A stretch of 64,000 nt of DNA from NCBI RefSeq assembly GCF_000189635.1, contig NW_002476262.1:372001-436000 (forward strand). The letters run 5' to 3'. This document shows, in pieces, positions 49,751 through 60,684 of the stretch. The position numbers and the translations under genes were made by a program. The notes under the pieces were generated by a model, which did not search any database, was not told the origin of the DNA, and was given only the letters and a program-made list of their open reading frames with translations. How positions within the stretch are numbered: position 1 is the stretch's first letter; the number at the start of each line of letters is the position of its first letter. The DNA comes from Tetrahymena thermophila SB210 (Eukaryota; Ciliophora; Oligohymenophorea; Hymenostomatida; Tetrahymenidae).

Positions 49751-50329
49751 TCATTGGTTGGTTTTCATCATCGCATTTCTAAAATCATCTAAATGAATAT
49801 AATTGCTATTTCCTTCTTGAGAAATATTATATATAAAATCTTTTAATTCATCTTGTGTTATATTTTCATCAATTTCATCAACTATTTTTTTTAAAGTTTC
49901 TATAGATATGGTATTTCTATTATCAGGTTAGAATAGCTAGAATATTTTTTCTGCCCCAGCTTTTGTGTTTTTTTCCTATAATTTTTAGCTAATAGCTTAC
50001 TTGAAAATATCTACTGTTATTGCTTCATTATTTAACTTTTACTACTTTTCAATTAGCTCTTAAAATATATCAACCAAAATAGGATTCTTTTTAGAATATT
50101 CACCTTATCTCAAAATGTCTACATAGATAATTAAATAATTAGTTTTAGATAATAACAAAATAAGTAATAATATATTCATTTTACCAAGCAATTATTATGG
50201 ATCTATTTTGCCTTAGCCATCTATATCAAACAAGTTAAAAATATTATTTAACTAGTCTTCGTCATCATCATCTAAATTTTAATATTTATTTTACTTATTT
50301 GTGGGTGTAAAATTTTTTTTGCGCTACAT
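49751..50329 (-). CDS. Small EF-hand protein, centrin/calmodulin-like
   Basis: Two exons (50329-50185, 50118-49751) give 170 residues, the size of centrin or calmodulin-like proteins. A short basic N-terminus (MQRKKNFTPTNKQ) resembles the variable centrin head. EF-hand 1 (35-46) is DIDGQGKIDPQQ after the helix LNNIFNLF, nearly canonical but with Gln at position 12, where Glu normally chelates. A third loop (PDNRNTISIET after AEKIFQLFQ) and a fourth (SQEGNSNYIHLDDF) keep the helix-loop-helix pattern with most calcium ligands lost. So calcium binding is probably weak or limited to site 1. Centrins sit at basal bodies and filaments; that role is inferred from build alone. It lies 280 bp downstream of the DPH2-like gene on the same strand. 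Confidence 0.8.
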
Positions 50330-50609
50330 TTAAATTTATGATTTATTTCAATTTTTAAACAAATTTTTGAAGCATAATTAATTAATTAACTAACACTTTT
50401 TATTTAAGCAAAGCATTTTAGCCAAGCAGTCAGTAAGTAATAAGCATTAACTCATTTATAAAATGTGTAACTAAGATTATATTAATTTATTATAAATTTA
50501 TTAACAATGGAAAAATATAAAAATATTTTATTAATATTTATTTGTTTAATTTTTTTATTTAATTTTTTATAAATAAATTTTTTTGTATTCAAATTCCATA
50601 TTAAGTTTT

Positions 50610-52330
50610 TCATTATTTATTTTAATCTCTATCTGAAGCATAAGAGCTTGCTATTCCACTGAGACCTTAAACAGCTAATTTAACATCAACATCTGTTTTA
50701 AATTGTAATTTTAATTTGAGTAAAAATTGTAGTTTTAATATTTTTTACTTTAGTTGATATCCAATCCTTAAAAATTTCTTCCTGTAAAATGATCTAAAGT
50801 TTAGAAAATTCCCATGATTGCAACCTTATTCTCTTCAGAACTTTACAAATATTTTTTTAATTACTTTTTAGATTTTAACAAATAAATTATTTACATTGCA
50901 ACTAATGCTTAGGAGTTATTAGCTTACTTTTTCTTTTCTTACTCAGTATCTTCTGGTTCTTTTTCGATTTCTTCTAAATTTAAGGCTTCAATTTATTAGT
51001 TTAGACCATCAATTAAGAAATAGTTACTAAAGGATTAGTTTCTCAAAGCCATTTCAAGTTCAAAAGGAGTAACAATTAATTTATAGTATTTTTTAAGGTC
51101 AAACAAAGAGTTTCTATAGCATGAAACAATAACAAAAGCCTCAACTTCAGGGAAATTGTTTAATTTTGCCTCATTTAAATTACCTAATAAGTTATTTTTT
51201 ATTTATATTTATTATAAACATTTAAAAAAAGTTTTACTCATATAAAATGTGTAGAATTTCTTATTTGCGTATTTAATAACTTATTTAACTCTTTCAGTTA
51301 CAGCTCTACAAAATTAGGTATTAGGATTTTAGATGAGAATGCCAAAACACTTAATATCTCTAGCTTACTCAATCATAGATAAACGCTTGATAAGACTTTT
51401 ATTAGAAACAGGAGGACTCTCTTTGATCTAATTATTGTAAACATATACCTTTTCTATATTAAATTTGTCTTTGGCAAAGAAGATTTTTTCTAATAGATCT
51501 GAATCTTCGTGGCCTGTAAATATAAGCTAGTATTTTTTAGATTTATCAAGAGATTTATTGAGGTAATATCCATAAAATAAGTGATTTATTTTTTGAGCTT
51601 AATCAAGCTAAATAAGAGCTAAAGTAACATTTTCTTAATCTCTAAACTGTTAAAATATCTCTTAACTAAGATAGTATTAGTATTAATCTATTAATATCTG
51701 TAAAAGAAATAAATATTTATTTAGATTAAAATATTTTTATTTTGTATTACAATATAATTCTAAACTTTTCCATCATCTGATTTAGTTAATTTAAAGGCTT
51801 ATTCTGTAAATCCTACTAAATCCATATGTGTTTTAGGAAAAATGTATTTTATTTTCTTTTGCTATTCTTCTGATTCTGAAAGGCATGCTACTCCAAAGTG
51901 GAAAATAATATCATAATTTATGTGGTTACTTCCTACAATATCAACGCAGCAACTATTTTTCAAGCTTTTATTTTTAAAATTAAAACTTTTTAATTTATTT
52001 TTATATCGTTTTGCTATTTTTACTGATCTGAGATAATGTAGATGTTTGTGGCAGGCAAATTTTTATTAATTGATGATTAAACCTTGATAGCGTCTGAAAG
52101 ATTCTCAACTGGAAATTACAGAATTATACTTTTTATAAGATAAAGGTATTTTAATCAATTTTAATTTATTATTTTCATTTTATTTACTCTTTGTAGTTAT
52201 TATCCTTGATTTCTTAAATTATTGTAGGAATATCATAGTATTATTCAAAAGAAAAATGTTAAGCTTAATCTTTATATAGAGGGTTTTCTTTCCATTCGAA
52301 AGCTTGCATCATGGGTTCTTTATCTGCCAT
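50610..52330 (-). CDS. Diphthamide biosynthesis subunit DPH2-like
   Basis: Seven exons (52330-52188, 52128-52024, 51964-51751, 51697-51238, 51183-50895, 50840-50749, 50692-50610) give 461 residues, close to known DPH2. Family signatures in order: an early FSFEQYYDI segment, IILQFPVENLSDA, NSCCVDIVGSNHINYDIIFHF with GVACLS, then SMIEQARDIKCFGILIQNPN, NNFPEVEAFVIVSCYRNSLF and VTPFELEMAL, and near the end NFQGLDIN and GLSGIASSY. The Cys in SCCVD and VSCYR match cluster-ligand positions of the Dph1/Dph2 radical-SAM-like enzyme. Known role: with DPH1 it carries out the first step of diphthamide formation on elongation factor 2, transferring an aminocarboxypropyl group to His. DPH2 rather than DPH1 is favoured by length and by the C-terminal GLSGIA segment. 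Confidence 0.82.
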
Positions 52331-53564
52331 TTTGTATTTTTCTGTTTATACTAACTAACTTCTTCTAAATTTTTTAAATTTTGTAAAATCTTATTTAAAA
52401 ATTTTTAACTTTAATTACTATTTTTTTAATGTTAATATTTGACTTTAAAAATGTTCTACTATATTTAGTGAGTTTTTGTGTATCTTTGTCAGCAAAATTA
52501 TCCTTAATATTTATTAATAAATAATCAAAGAAAGTAATAAATCTTTCTGTCTTTAAATTTTTTCTCAGAGTTTTATTAATTAGGTAAAACTTCAAACAGA
52601 TTAAATTTAGCTAATAGTGATAATAAATATGGAAATAATAAAATAATCAATAAAGTGAATATGATCAAAAATTATTTTAAATGAAGGTTAGGAGTAAATT
52701 AACTAAATGAAGATTAAATTGTAAATTAAAGAATGTTTTTTTAACTCTTTTAATAATTTAATTTCATAACTTAATGCAAGCTTATTTTTATTTATTTTTT
52801 GAGACTTAATCTTTTATTCTAAGCTATTCCGTCAGCACAGTAATACTAGTGTTTTATATAAACTAAGTATTTATATTTAAAAACTTAATAATATGAAAAA
52901 TTTTAAAGTATCTAGAATTTATAAAAATAGATTTTTTGAGTGAATGAAGGTAAATTTATTTTCAAAATGTAATTAATTTTAGCAATATGAATTTCATCAA
53001 TTTAATTAAAATTTAAATACAAAAACTTTGTTGCATAATAATTTTATAAGAAACGAGTAGTATAACTTTTGAGAGGCTATAAAAAAATTATATAAACAAT
53101 CTGATATTTTAATTAACTAAATAAATAAACGATTGATCAATGAAAGCTTAATGGATTAAGATTATCCATAAAAAATAGTAATTCAGAGAATGCAAGGGAC
53201 TTTTAATGTATAAAGAGAGTATAGATAAAGAGTAGGAGCATTCATTCATTTATTAATTAATTAATTAATTTTATAATGAATGTGATAAAAAATTATTATT
53301 TTTTTTATTTATAAAACTAAATTTGAGAAAAAGAAGAAAAACAAAAGAATAATAATTAAGCAAAGAAAAATAAAGATTTAAGCTGAAAAATTTAATAAAT
53401 AAAGGAAAAGAAGAAGGAAAAGAAATAAAGCAAATAAAACAGTGAATCTAAGAATATAACATAAACTTAATTTGAAATAAGAAGACATACTTATTTAAGT
53501 AAAGTAAGCTTAAGTTGTAATCAAAACAATTTTAAATAACTAAGTTTGAAAAGGACAATTAAAG
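52331..53564. other. Divergent promoter and long leader region
   Basis: About 1.2 kb between the DPH2-like gene (-) and the Mei2-like gene (+). The left half is AT-rich. At 53151-53279 there is a 42-codon open frame (MDQDYPQKIVIQRMQGT...) in less AT-rich DNA, perhaps an upstream ORF in a long leader; evidence is weak. From about 53324 the sequence becomes purine-rich up to the start codon. Confidence 0.4.
53324..53450 (+). other. Purine-rich leader tract
   Basis: A stretch dominated by A and G on the plus strand (GAAAAAGAAGAAAAAC, GGAAAAGAAGAAGGAAAAG and similar) lies just upstream of the Mei2-like start. It is likely part of the 5' untranslated region; its strand bias differs from other spacers, where A and T alternate. 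Confidence 0.4.
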
Positions 53565-56500
53565 ATGGATGGAAGTCCTAAAAGTAAAGCTGACGCGTCT
53601 TCTTCTTTGCAAAATTAATAATCTCAATTAACATAATCCTAGCAAGCTTAAAAAATTTATCAAAGCGAAAGTGGAAATTACAAATAGATAGTTTAAAAAA
53701 ATAGCTCTGAAAATTAAAAATTAATGGATGATTAAACTGATAAAAATGTGAACAGCATTGGAATATAGGAATTTGATAATAAAATTTGTCAATAACAAAT
53801 AACAGACAAAAAAATACTGAACGAAGTATCTTAAAACTAGGAAATCCAATTAAATAATATCAAAAGCAGTAGAAGCAGTTCAAACAATTCTTAAATTGCA
53901 GGAAATGTTATAAATAGTATAAGCTATGAACCATAAAACGGAAAAAATAATTGTAATAGCTAAAGTGTTAGTAGCAATTCCAACAATCAATCTTAAGATA
54001 TCCATATTAGCAATCATGTGTTTGAAAGCAAGAATCACTCTTCTAATTGTTCAAGAAATGATTAATTAAACTAAGATTTACAAAAAAAGCTATCTGCTAG
54101 TAGTGATTCAGGGATTTAAAACGTTTTTGAAGATTAAAGCAAGAATTAAGTAGTATGTAACATGGCTCAATCAGCTATTTTATTTGATTAAAACTCTTTG
54201 GAAAGAAAAGAATAAAATTAAAATACATTAAAGCAATAAAACTTATAAGCTGAAAACGCAAGTATGTCTTCTTCTTCATAACAGTAATTTTTATAGCCTG
54301 ACCAGTAATTGAATTAGTATCATCGATATCATAGAAATTAATTTAATTATGCACTAAATCGTAGGAGTCACAGCTAATCTAGGGAGTAAGATTTTGAAGA
54401 AAGTGCATCTTCTTCATCATTCTCTAAATCATCAACTAAAAAAGCTGTTGGCGAAGTCACTACTGGGTTAGTAGTTAATGGAAATAGCAACAATTAAATG
54501 AATTTAAATATTACAACTTAGAATTAAAATCAAAATAGCAACAACAACAGTAATAGCAGCAATAATAATAGTGATGTTAATAATAAGAACACTGCAAACA
54601 ATAATTTTTTTGTTAACATTGCAAATGTTTCTACAGATTAATACACAAGAAGTAGTAGTAGCACAGCAGATAAAAAGAAAGTATTACGTTAAAAGATGTT
54701 TGATGTATCATTGTTAAATTTTTTTGTGAGACAATAATCCCAAAATAATAGTTCAAAAAGTTCTAAAAATAATAGTAATATGTCTTCAAACGATTCTCAC
54801 GACAACAATAGTGGTCCTAACAGCAGAGTAATTAATGAGAAAAAAATCAAGGAAAACAAGTAGACATCAACTACTTCAACGACACGCGCATAGATTTTAT
54901 ATGGACCAACAAAAGAAGAGTTAAATCAGAAATTAATGGAACCTGTCGGTCACCGCCGTACAATTTCATCTAATTTGCACTAACATAGTTAAGCTTGCTC
55001 CTCCTCTGGCTCTTCACTATCATCAACTAACAATTATTCATAAAATCAAAAGCAAAGCTTAAACTTAAATTAAAACTTATTTAATTCGTTTGGCCCTATT
55101 TAAAAGCAAGAATCTTCGACTTATTCCCACTTTTAAACTCCAGTTTATTCTTAAAAACTTCTTCATTTTTACAATGAAAGTTCATCTTCATCATCTTCTG
55201 CAGATAATCAGCAATCTTTCATCCAACAGAGTAAAAAGAAAATATCCTAGCCTTTCTGTTCTATTGGAGGAGATATTAACAATAATAGTTGTGATCAAAA
55301 AGATGAAATGATTTAGTTCGAAAAGTAGTTTTAAGATATTATACCTAATTCTAAATAGATTACTGAACCTTAAAATAATAGCTCATTAGTTTAAAATAGC
55401 TCTGTTTAAAACAATAAGTTACCAACAGTTGTAACGGAAGTAGAAGATACTGAGGACGATGATTATGCAAATGCTTTCTAAGAATGGTCTGTAAATATCT
55501 CTCCCTAAGCATCAAATTCTATTAAAAAAGCTCCTTTATCACCAGATTTTTTAATTGCAAATTAAGATTTTAGTTTATAATATCCCTAAACTCATCATTA
55601 GTAATAAATTTTAAATTTAAATGAAAACTTTGATGATATTTAGAAAGAAATTAACTAGTAAAATCTTCAAAAGCAAATTCAAAATTTTGAAGAAAAAAAT
55701 GAAAGTGATAATTTTATAAACTAATTACAAAAACCTCATACTCAATAATAACAACAGTAGCAAAACCAAATAAATATACTATCACATTCTCATATTTTAG
55801 ATTAAAGAATGGAGGATAATAAATATTAGCCTTTATAACATAGTATGTTTTATGAACATCAAATTCATTAATTATAATAGCAGCAGTAGTAGTAAGATAA
55901 TACAGAAAATGTACTATACTATTAGGATTAAAATTTTAGAATTCAAAATATAATTTTATAGTAGCAGTAGCAATTTCTTGTAAAGTAACCTCAAAACTAG
56001 CAAATGCAGTAAAATGTAATAGGTTTACCTTTATCTTAACCTGATTAACAGGCTAATATATTTTTCCCTGCATCAAATGCAAGTGAGAAATTTTAAGCTT
56101 AATTTCATACAGGGTCTCTAATCCTACCTCCTTAGTAAAGCGAGATAAATAATATTATAAGTAGTCCTTCTGTAATGAATTAAAGCTTACAAATTTCAAC
56201 TCCTCCTAGTAATTTTAGCAATTAGTCTAAACACATAGAAAGCAAAAAGTAATACTAAATTGGTGATTTAACTCCTCGTGAAGGCTATAATACTCTTAGT
56301 ACAAGTAATAATTTTTAAAAATTACTGTAAATAGCAATTTTATATAAGAAAATATCCTTTATTAAAAGGGAATTAATTATAGCAAGCATATTGAAATTTT
56401 TTTAAGCTTAAATCGTAATAAATTATTAAAAATTAAATTAAAATAAAAGATCCTTCAAGCAAGAAGAGCGTATGCATGAAATCGCCTAAAGAAGATAACT

Positions 56501-59486
56501 TCTTTACAACTTCTAGTGCCTCCTCAACAAATAAGATAATTAGTAAAAATACAAATATACATTCTACAGCTGTTACTGATGAAAGTTTAATTGACAATGT
56601 AATCAATTTATTTAAATTTTTTTTACTTTAGAATTTATTTTTATTAAATTTTTGCAACTTTTATTGTTAAAAAAATTGATTAAATAAACAATTTTGGAAT
56701 TAGCATTTGAATCTGTAAAAATTAAGTTTTTAATTTTAAAATAATATCAACTTTAAATAATTCACAATTTATTGTTAACAAACTATCTATTTTACCCAAA
56801 AAAATTAAATGGGCATAACTTATTAATTATTAATTAAAATCATTCAATTGTTTTTCTCAATTAAGAAAATTTATTGGGTAATCAAATAAATTTTATCAAA
56901 TTCAATATCTAATAAAATTTATTTTGCCAAACAAGATATTTTTTTAATTAGTTAACTAAATTCAATCAAGCATAATTCTTATCCCCTTTATTAATTAAAT
57001 TCTAATTTTAATTGTCATTCTAATTTTTTCATATAAATAAAACAATACTTATAGAAGACTTCCACACATTAAATAAATTAATTAATTAATTTTTTTATTT
57101 ACTTATATAATTTTAAATGTAAGATTAACTAGCAGTACCCAACAATTTCAAATACAGAATTAGGGATGATGTAAAAAAATTAGTATTTTACTTCTCAAAT
57201 TCCTATAACACCTCAATTGAATAATTAAATTAATATTAATCCTCTGATTTATCCCACATAAGTTTACTTGAGTGATGAAAAAATGTAATATCAACAATCT
57301 ATCTTAAATAACCCATCAGGATAAAAAATGAAAACGCAACCTAACCCTCAAACATCATCTTCATCCTAATACTCCTCTAATAGTACAAGTTAGTATAACT
57401 TTACTCCTTCAAATATGGGTTTTAAGAATTAGCTAGAAAATATTCATCTCATTGGTACAAATATTCAGAATGGGTTAAGAAGCAGCGAGTGCTATCCTTA
57501 ATCACCTTCACCAAATTTAGATTTTTTAAATTAAAGAAAAAGTTTGCATGTAAGTAGCTCAACAGGATCTAATTATTTTAGTGATTAAAAGTAAATAATT
57601 CCCTAGGTTTTGAACTTTTAGATAACATAGCATAATCAGCCAAATTTATAATAGACATCATCTAATCAGCACTCAAATTCAAGTGAGCCTAATAGTCTTA
57701 TTAACTAACATCAATATGGTAGTGGTATTCATTTAAAAACTAGTGAGTCTACTGATTTTAGTAATTAATCTTTACCTTAATTTTAAAATATGTCTTCTTC
57801 TATTTCAAGCATGCAAGCTCAATAATAAAAGAATTAACAAATTTACGGTAATTAGAATTAAAATAATTAGAAAAATGGATTATAAAAACCAGAAATAATA
57901 TCATAAGCTTCTTCATCATCTAATTCATCTATAAATTCATCATAACAGCAGCAAGTTTATTAGCAGAAGAAAATATCTAATCAATTTTAATAGCAGAATA
58001 GTAATGATTAGACATCTAATTCATAATAATTTTAATTGAACAATAGTAAATAGCAATTCATACCGAAGAAAAATTTTAGCTAAATTAATCAAATAAACTT
58101 TTAAAACGCCTCTTTAAATAGCAACAACAGCAGTGGAAGTAACTAAAACAATAGCAGTATTAACAATTAAAATAATAATATAACAATAAATAATAGCTAG
58201 TAAATCCATTACCCTAACCATCATAAGAGATAATAATCATAAACTAGCCAAAGTGGATAAAAGCAGAATCCTACTTAAATGCAATAAAATTGTTTTTAAA
58301 AACCATAATATTAGCAGCAAAAGATGGACCCGAAATAAAATAACCAATAAATAAGTTAGAATAATATGAGAAATTCTCAATAGGAAATAAAAAGTAAACC
58401 TATGAATAATATTTCACAACAGTAATAGTAATAACATTAAAACTAAAAAATTAATTAAAAGAATAATAACAATAATAATAACAACAACAATAATAATAGC
58501 ACGATTAAAAATAATACCATAAATATGAATTAAAATAATATTGTAAATAATCTCAATAATAGTAACATCAATAGTCTAAATAACAACAATCCTAATAACA
58601 AGTAAATTAAAATATAAGATCAAAGGTATTTAAATTTACATATTAAAATAAATAAATAGACAACAAGGAGGAAGACACAGACATACAGTTTCAGAATCTT
58701 CAACTGAATATAAAATAGATTTGAAAAGAGTAATTAATTTTTTTGCATTTTTGTTTGTTGTTTGATGGGTTTTGATAATATAATCTAGATAAATGAAGAT
58801 GGCAGAACAACTTTGATGATAAAAAATATACCAAATAAATATGAACAAGATCTACTTCTATAAACTATTGATAGGAAGCATAAGCATACTTACGATTTCT
58901 TTTATCTACCTATTGATTTTACAGTAAATAGAATTATCAAATTTAATTTTTCTAACTGCCTAAAATTTTTAGTTTTCTAAATACTTATTTATTTATTTAA
59001 TTATTTATTTTTAAAAACTAAGAATAATTGTAATGTTGGGTATGCATTTATAAATTTCAAAGAAACTAGGTTTATTGAGCCTTTTTATAGAGAATTTAAT
59101 GACTAAAAATGGAAAAAATATAATTCTGATAAAGTAAGTTATTGAATATTTGTATAAAAAATAATAAATAAAATCTTACTTAAAAAAAGATTTGCTAGCT
59201 TTGTTATGCAAGAATTCAAGGAAGTGAAAGTTTAAATAATCACTTTAGATCATCATCAGTTATGAATTAAAAAGTATGAAACCTTATTTAATAAATTTTT
59301 CAGCTAATTTTGTATATTTATCAACAGGATAACAAATATAAACCCCTATTTATAGATACTAAAGATAAATCAGCTATATAACAAATTGTTGATTAACAAG
59401 TAAATATCTAATTTAATGAGTAAGATTAAATCATTTAATAATTTATTTTATTTTAGAAAAAAGATATAGAAAAAGAAAAGAAATGA
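53565..59486 (+). CDS. Mei2-like RNA-binding protein with very long Q/N/S-rich N-terminus
   Basis: Nine exons (53565-56304, 56450-56598, 57124-58601, 58660-58729, 58789-58923, 59023-59133, 59190-59273, 59328-59399, 59457-59486) give 1,622 residues. The first 1,470 or so are low complexity, rich in Gln, Asn and Ser. From about 1,480 comes the Mei2-type C-terminal RRM: RTTLMIKNIPNKYEQDLL, HTYDFFYLPIDF, NNCNVGYAFINF, IEPFYREFNDQKWKKYNSDK, CYARIQGSESLNNHF and SSSVMNQKDNKYKPLF. This is the diagnostic Mei2 RRM3, which in fission yeast binds a non-coding RNA to drive meiosis and in plants controls meiosis and development. A meiotic or conjugation role here is inference. The second intron is 525 bp, far longer than the others; two separate genes joined by my model is the main alternative, though the frames match at both ends. 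Confidence 0.82.
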
Positions 59487-59501
59487 AAGAAGTAAGCAAA
59501 T

Positions 59502-59536
59502 AAAAATAAATAAATAAGTAAATAAATAAATAAACA
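59502..59536. repeat. (AAAT)n microsatellite
   Basis: Imperfect AAAT/AAGT units lie in the likely 3' untranslated region of the Mei2-like gene. Confidence 0.6.
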
Positions 59537-60093
59537 AATTCTAATTTTTAAATTAAGATTGTGTAAATCATAAACTAACTAACCTCCTATATATAATTCT
59601 TTTTTAAAGAAAAATATTATTAATGAATTATTTAATTCAAATAATAAATTAAATAAAGTAAGCAGATAGATAGATAAATTGATATATAAATAGATTTAAT
59701 TTGTAAAAATATAATTATTTCTTAATATTCTTTGTATTCCTTTTTTAATTTTTAAATAAAATTAAAGAAAATATATCTAAAATCATAATTTAATTCCAAT
59801 ATTTTTCTATAAATATTTATATATATAAATAGATAGATAATCTAAAGACTTTTTCTTTTCTTCAAAATCTTCAAATTTTATTTTTAAATTTAAAAATTTT
59901 TGTATTTATATAATTAAAAGATGGATAAATATTCCCTATATTTTGATTACAATATATTTATTAAAGATATTTTTATTATATTGGAATGTTTAAAATTAAT
60001 AATTTCATAGTTTATTTTTTAAGGAAGCAAAAAGTGTTCTGACTTTATAATTTTTAGCATATTAGAACGTTTTAGTTATTTAAGGGAAATCTG

Positions 60094-60111
60094 TAACCTT
60101 AAAGAAGGTTA
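60094..60111. other. Small perfect hairpin
   Basis: TAACCTT and AAGGTTA form a 7-bp perfect stem around an AAAG loop, in AT-rich spacer. It may be chance; no poly-T or other terminator element sits directly after it. Confidence 0.3.
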
Positions 60112-60684
60112 ATAAATGTTACTTTAAATTATTTGTTTTGTCTTGATAAAAATATTTATTTTCAAAGCATCATTCATTAGAGTTTACTTTTAGTTATATT
60201 TATAAAATAGATAAATAATTTAAATAAAAAATGCTAAAAATATTTTTAATTTGGTTAAATTTTTTGGTGAAAATCTTAATTTAATCTTAATATTATTTGA
60301 TAAAAGTGTAGTATTTTTATAAATTTTAATATAGAATAATGCATTTTATGGTTTAAAATATAATTAATGTTTATTACCATTAAATTGAGGTAACTTATAA
60401 GTAGTTCTTGAATTCTTACAAATTAATTTATTTTACTCAGCTTTAATAAAAATTCTTTTTCTATACTCTAAACATATAAATTAAGAGATTTTGTTTTTTA
60501 ACTATATTACTTAAAAATATATTAATCAGCAACATTTATTCATTCATTCATAATTGATTAAAATTAATCTAAAAAGCTAAAGAATTCCTCACATTAATTT
60601 ACTAAAATAAGGTTATTTGAATAGTTAATTTAATAATTTAAGATAAAAAAGTGAATAACTTTTAGAGTAGAGGTTTCTAAAAGT

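Larger units (their letters stand above)
59487..60684. other. Gap between Mei2-like and second CNBD gene
   Basis: About 1.2 kb, AT-rich, with (AAAT)n repeats just after the Mei2-like stop and a perfect small hairpin at 60094-60111. The promoter of the downstream gene should be at the right. No gene is seen. Confidence 0.5.
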
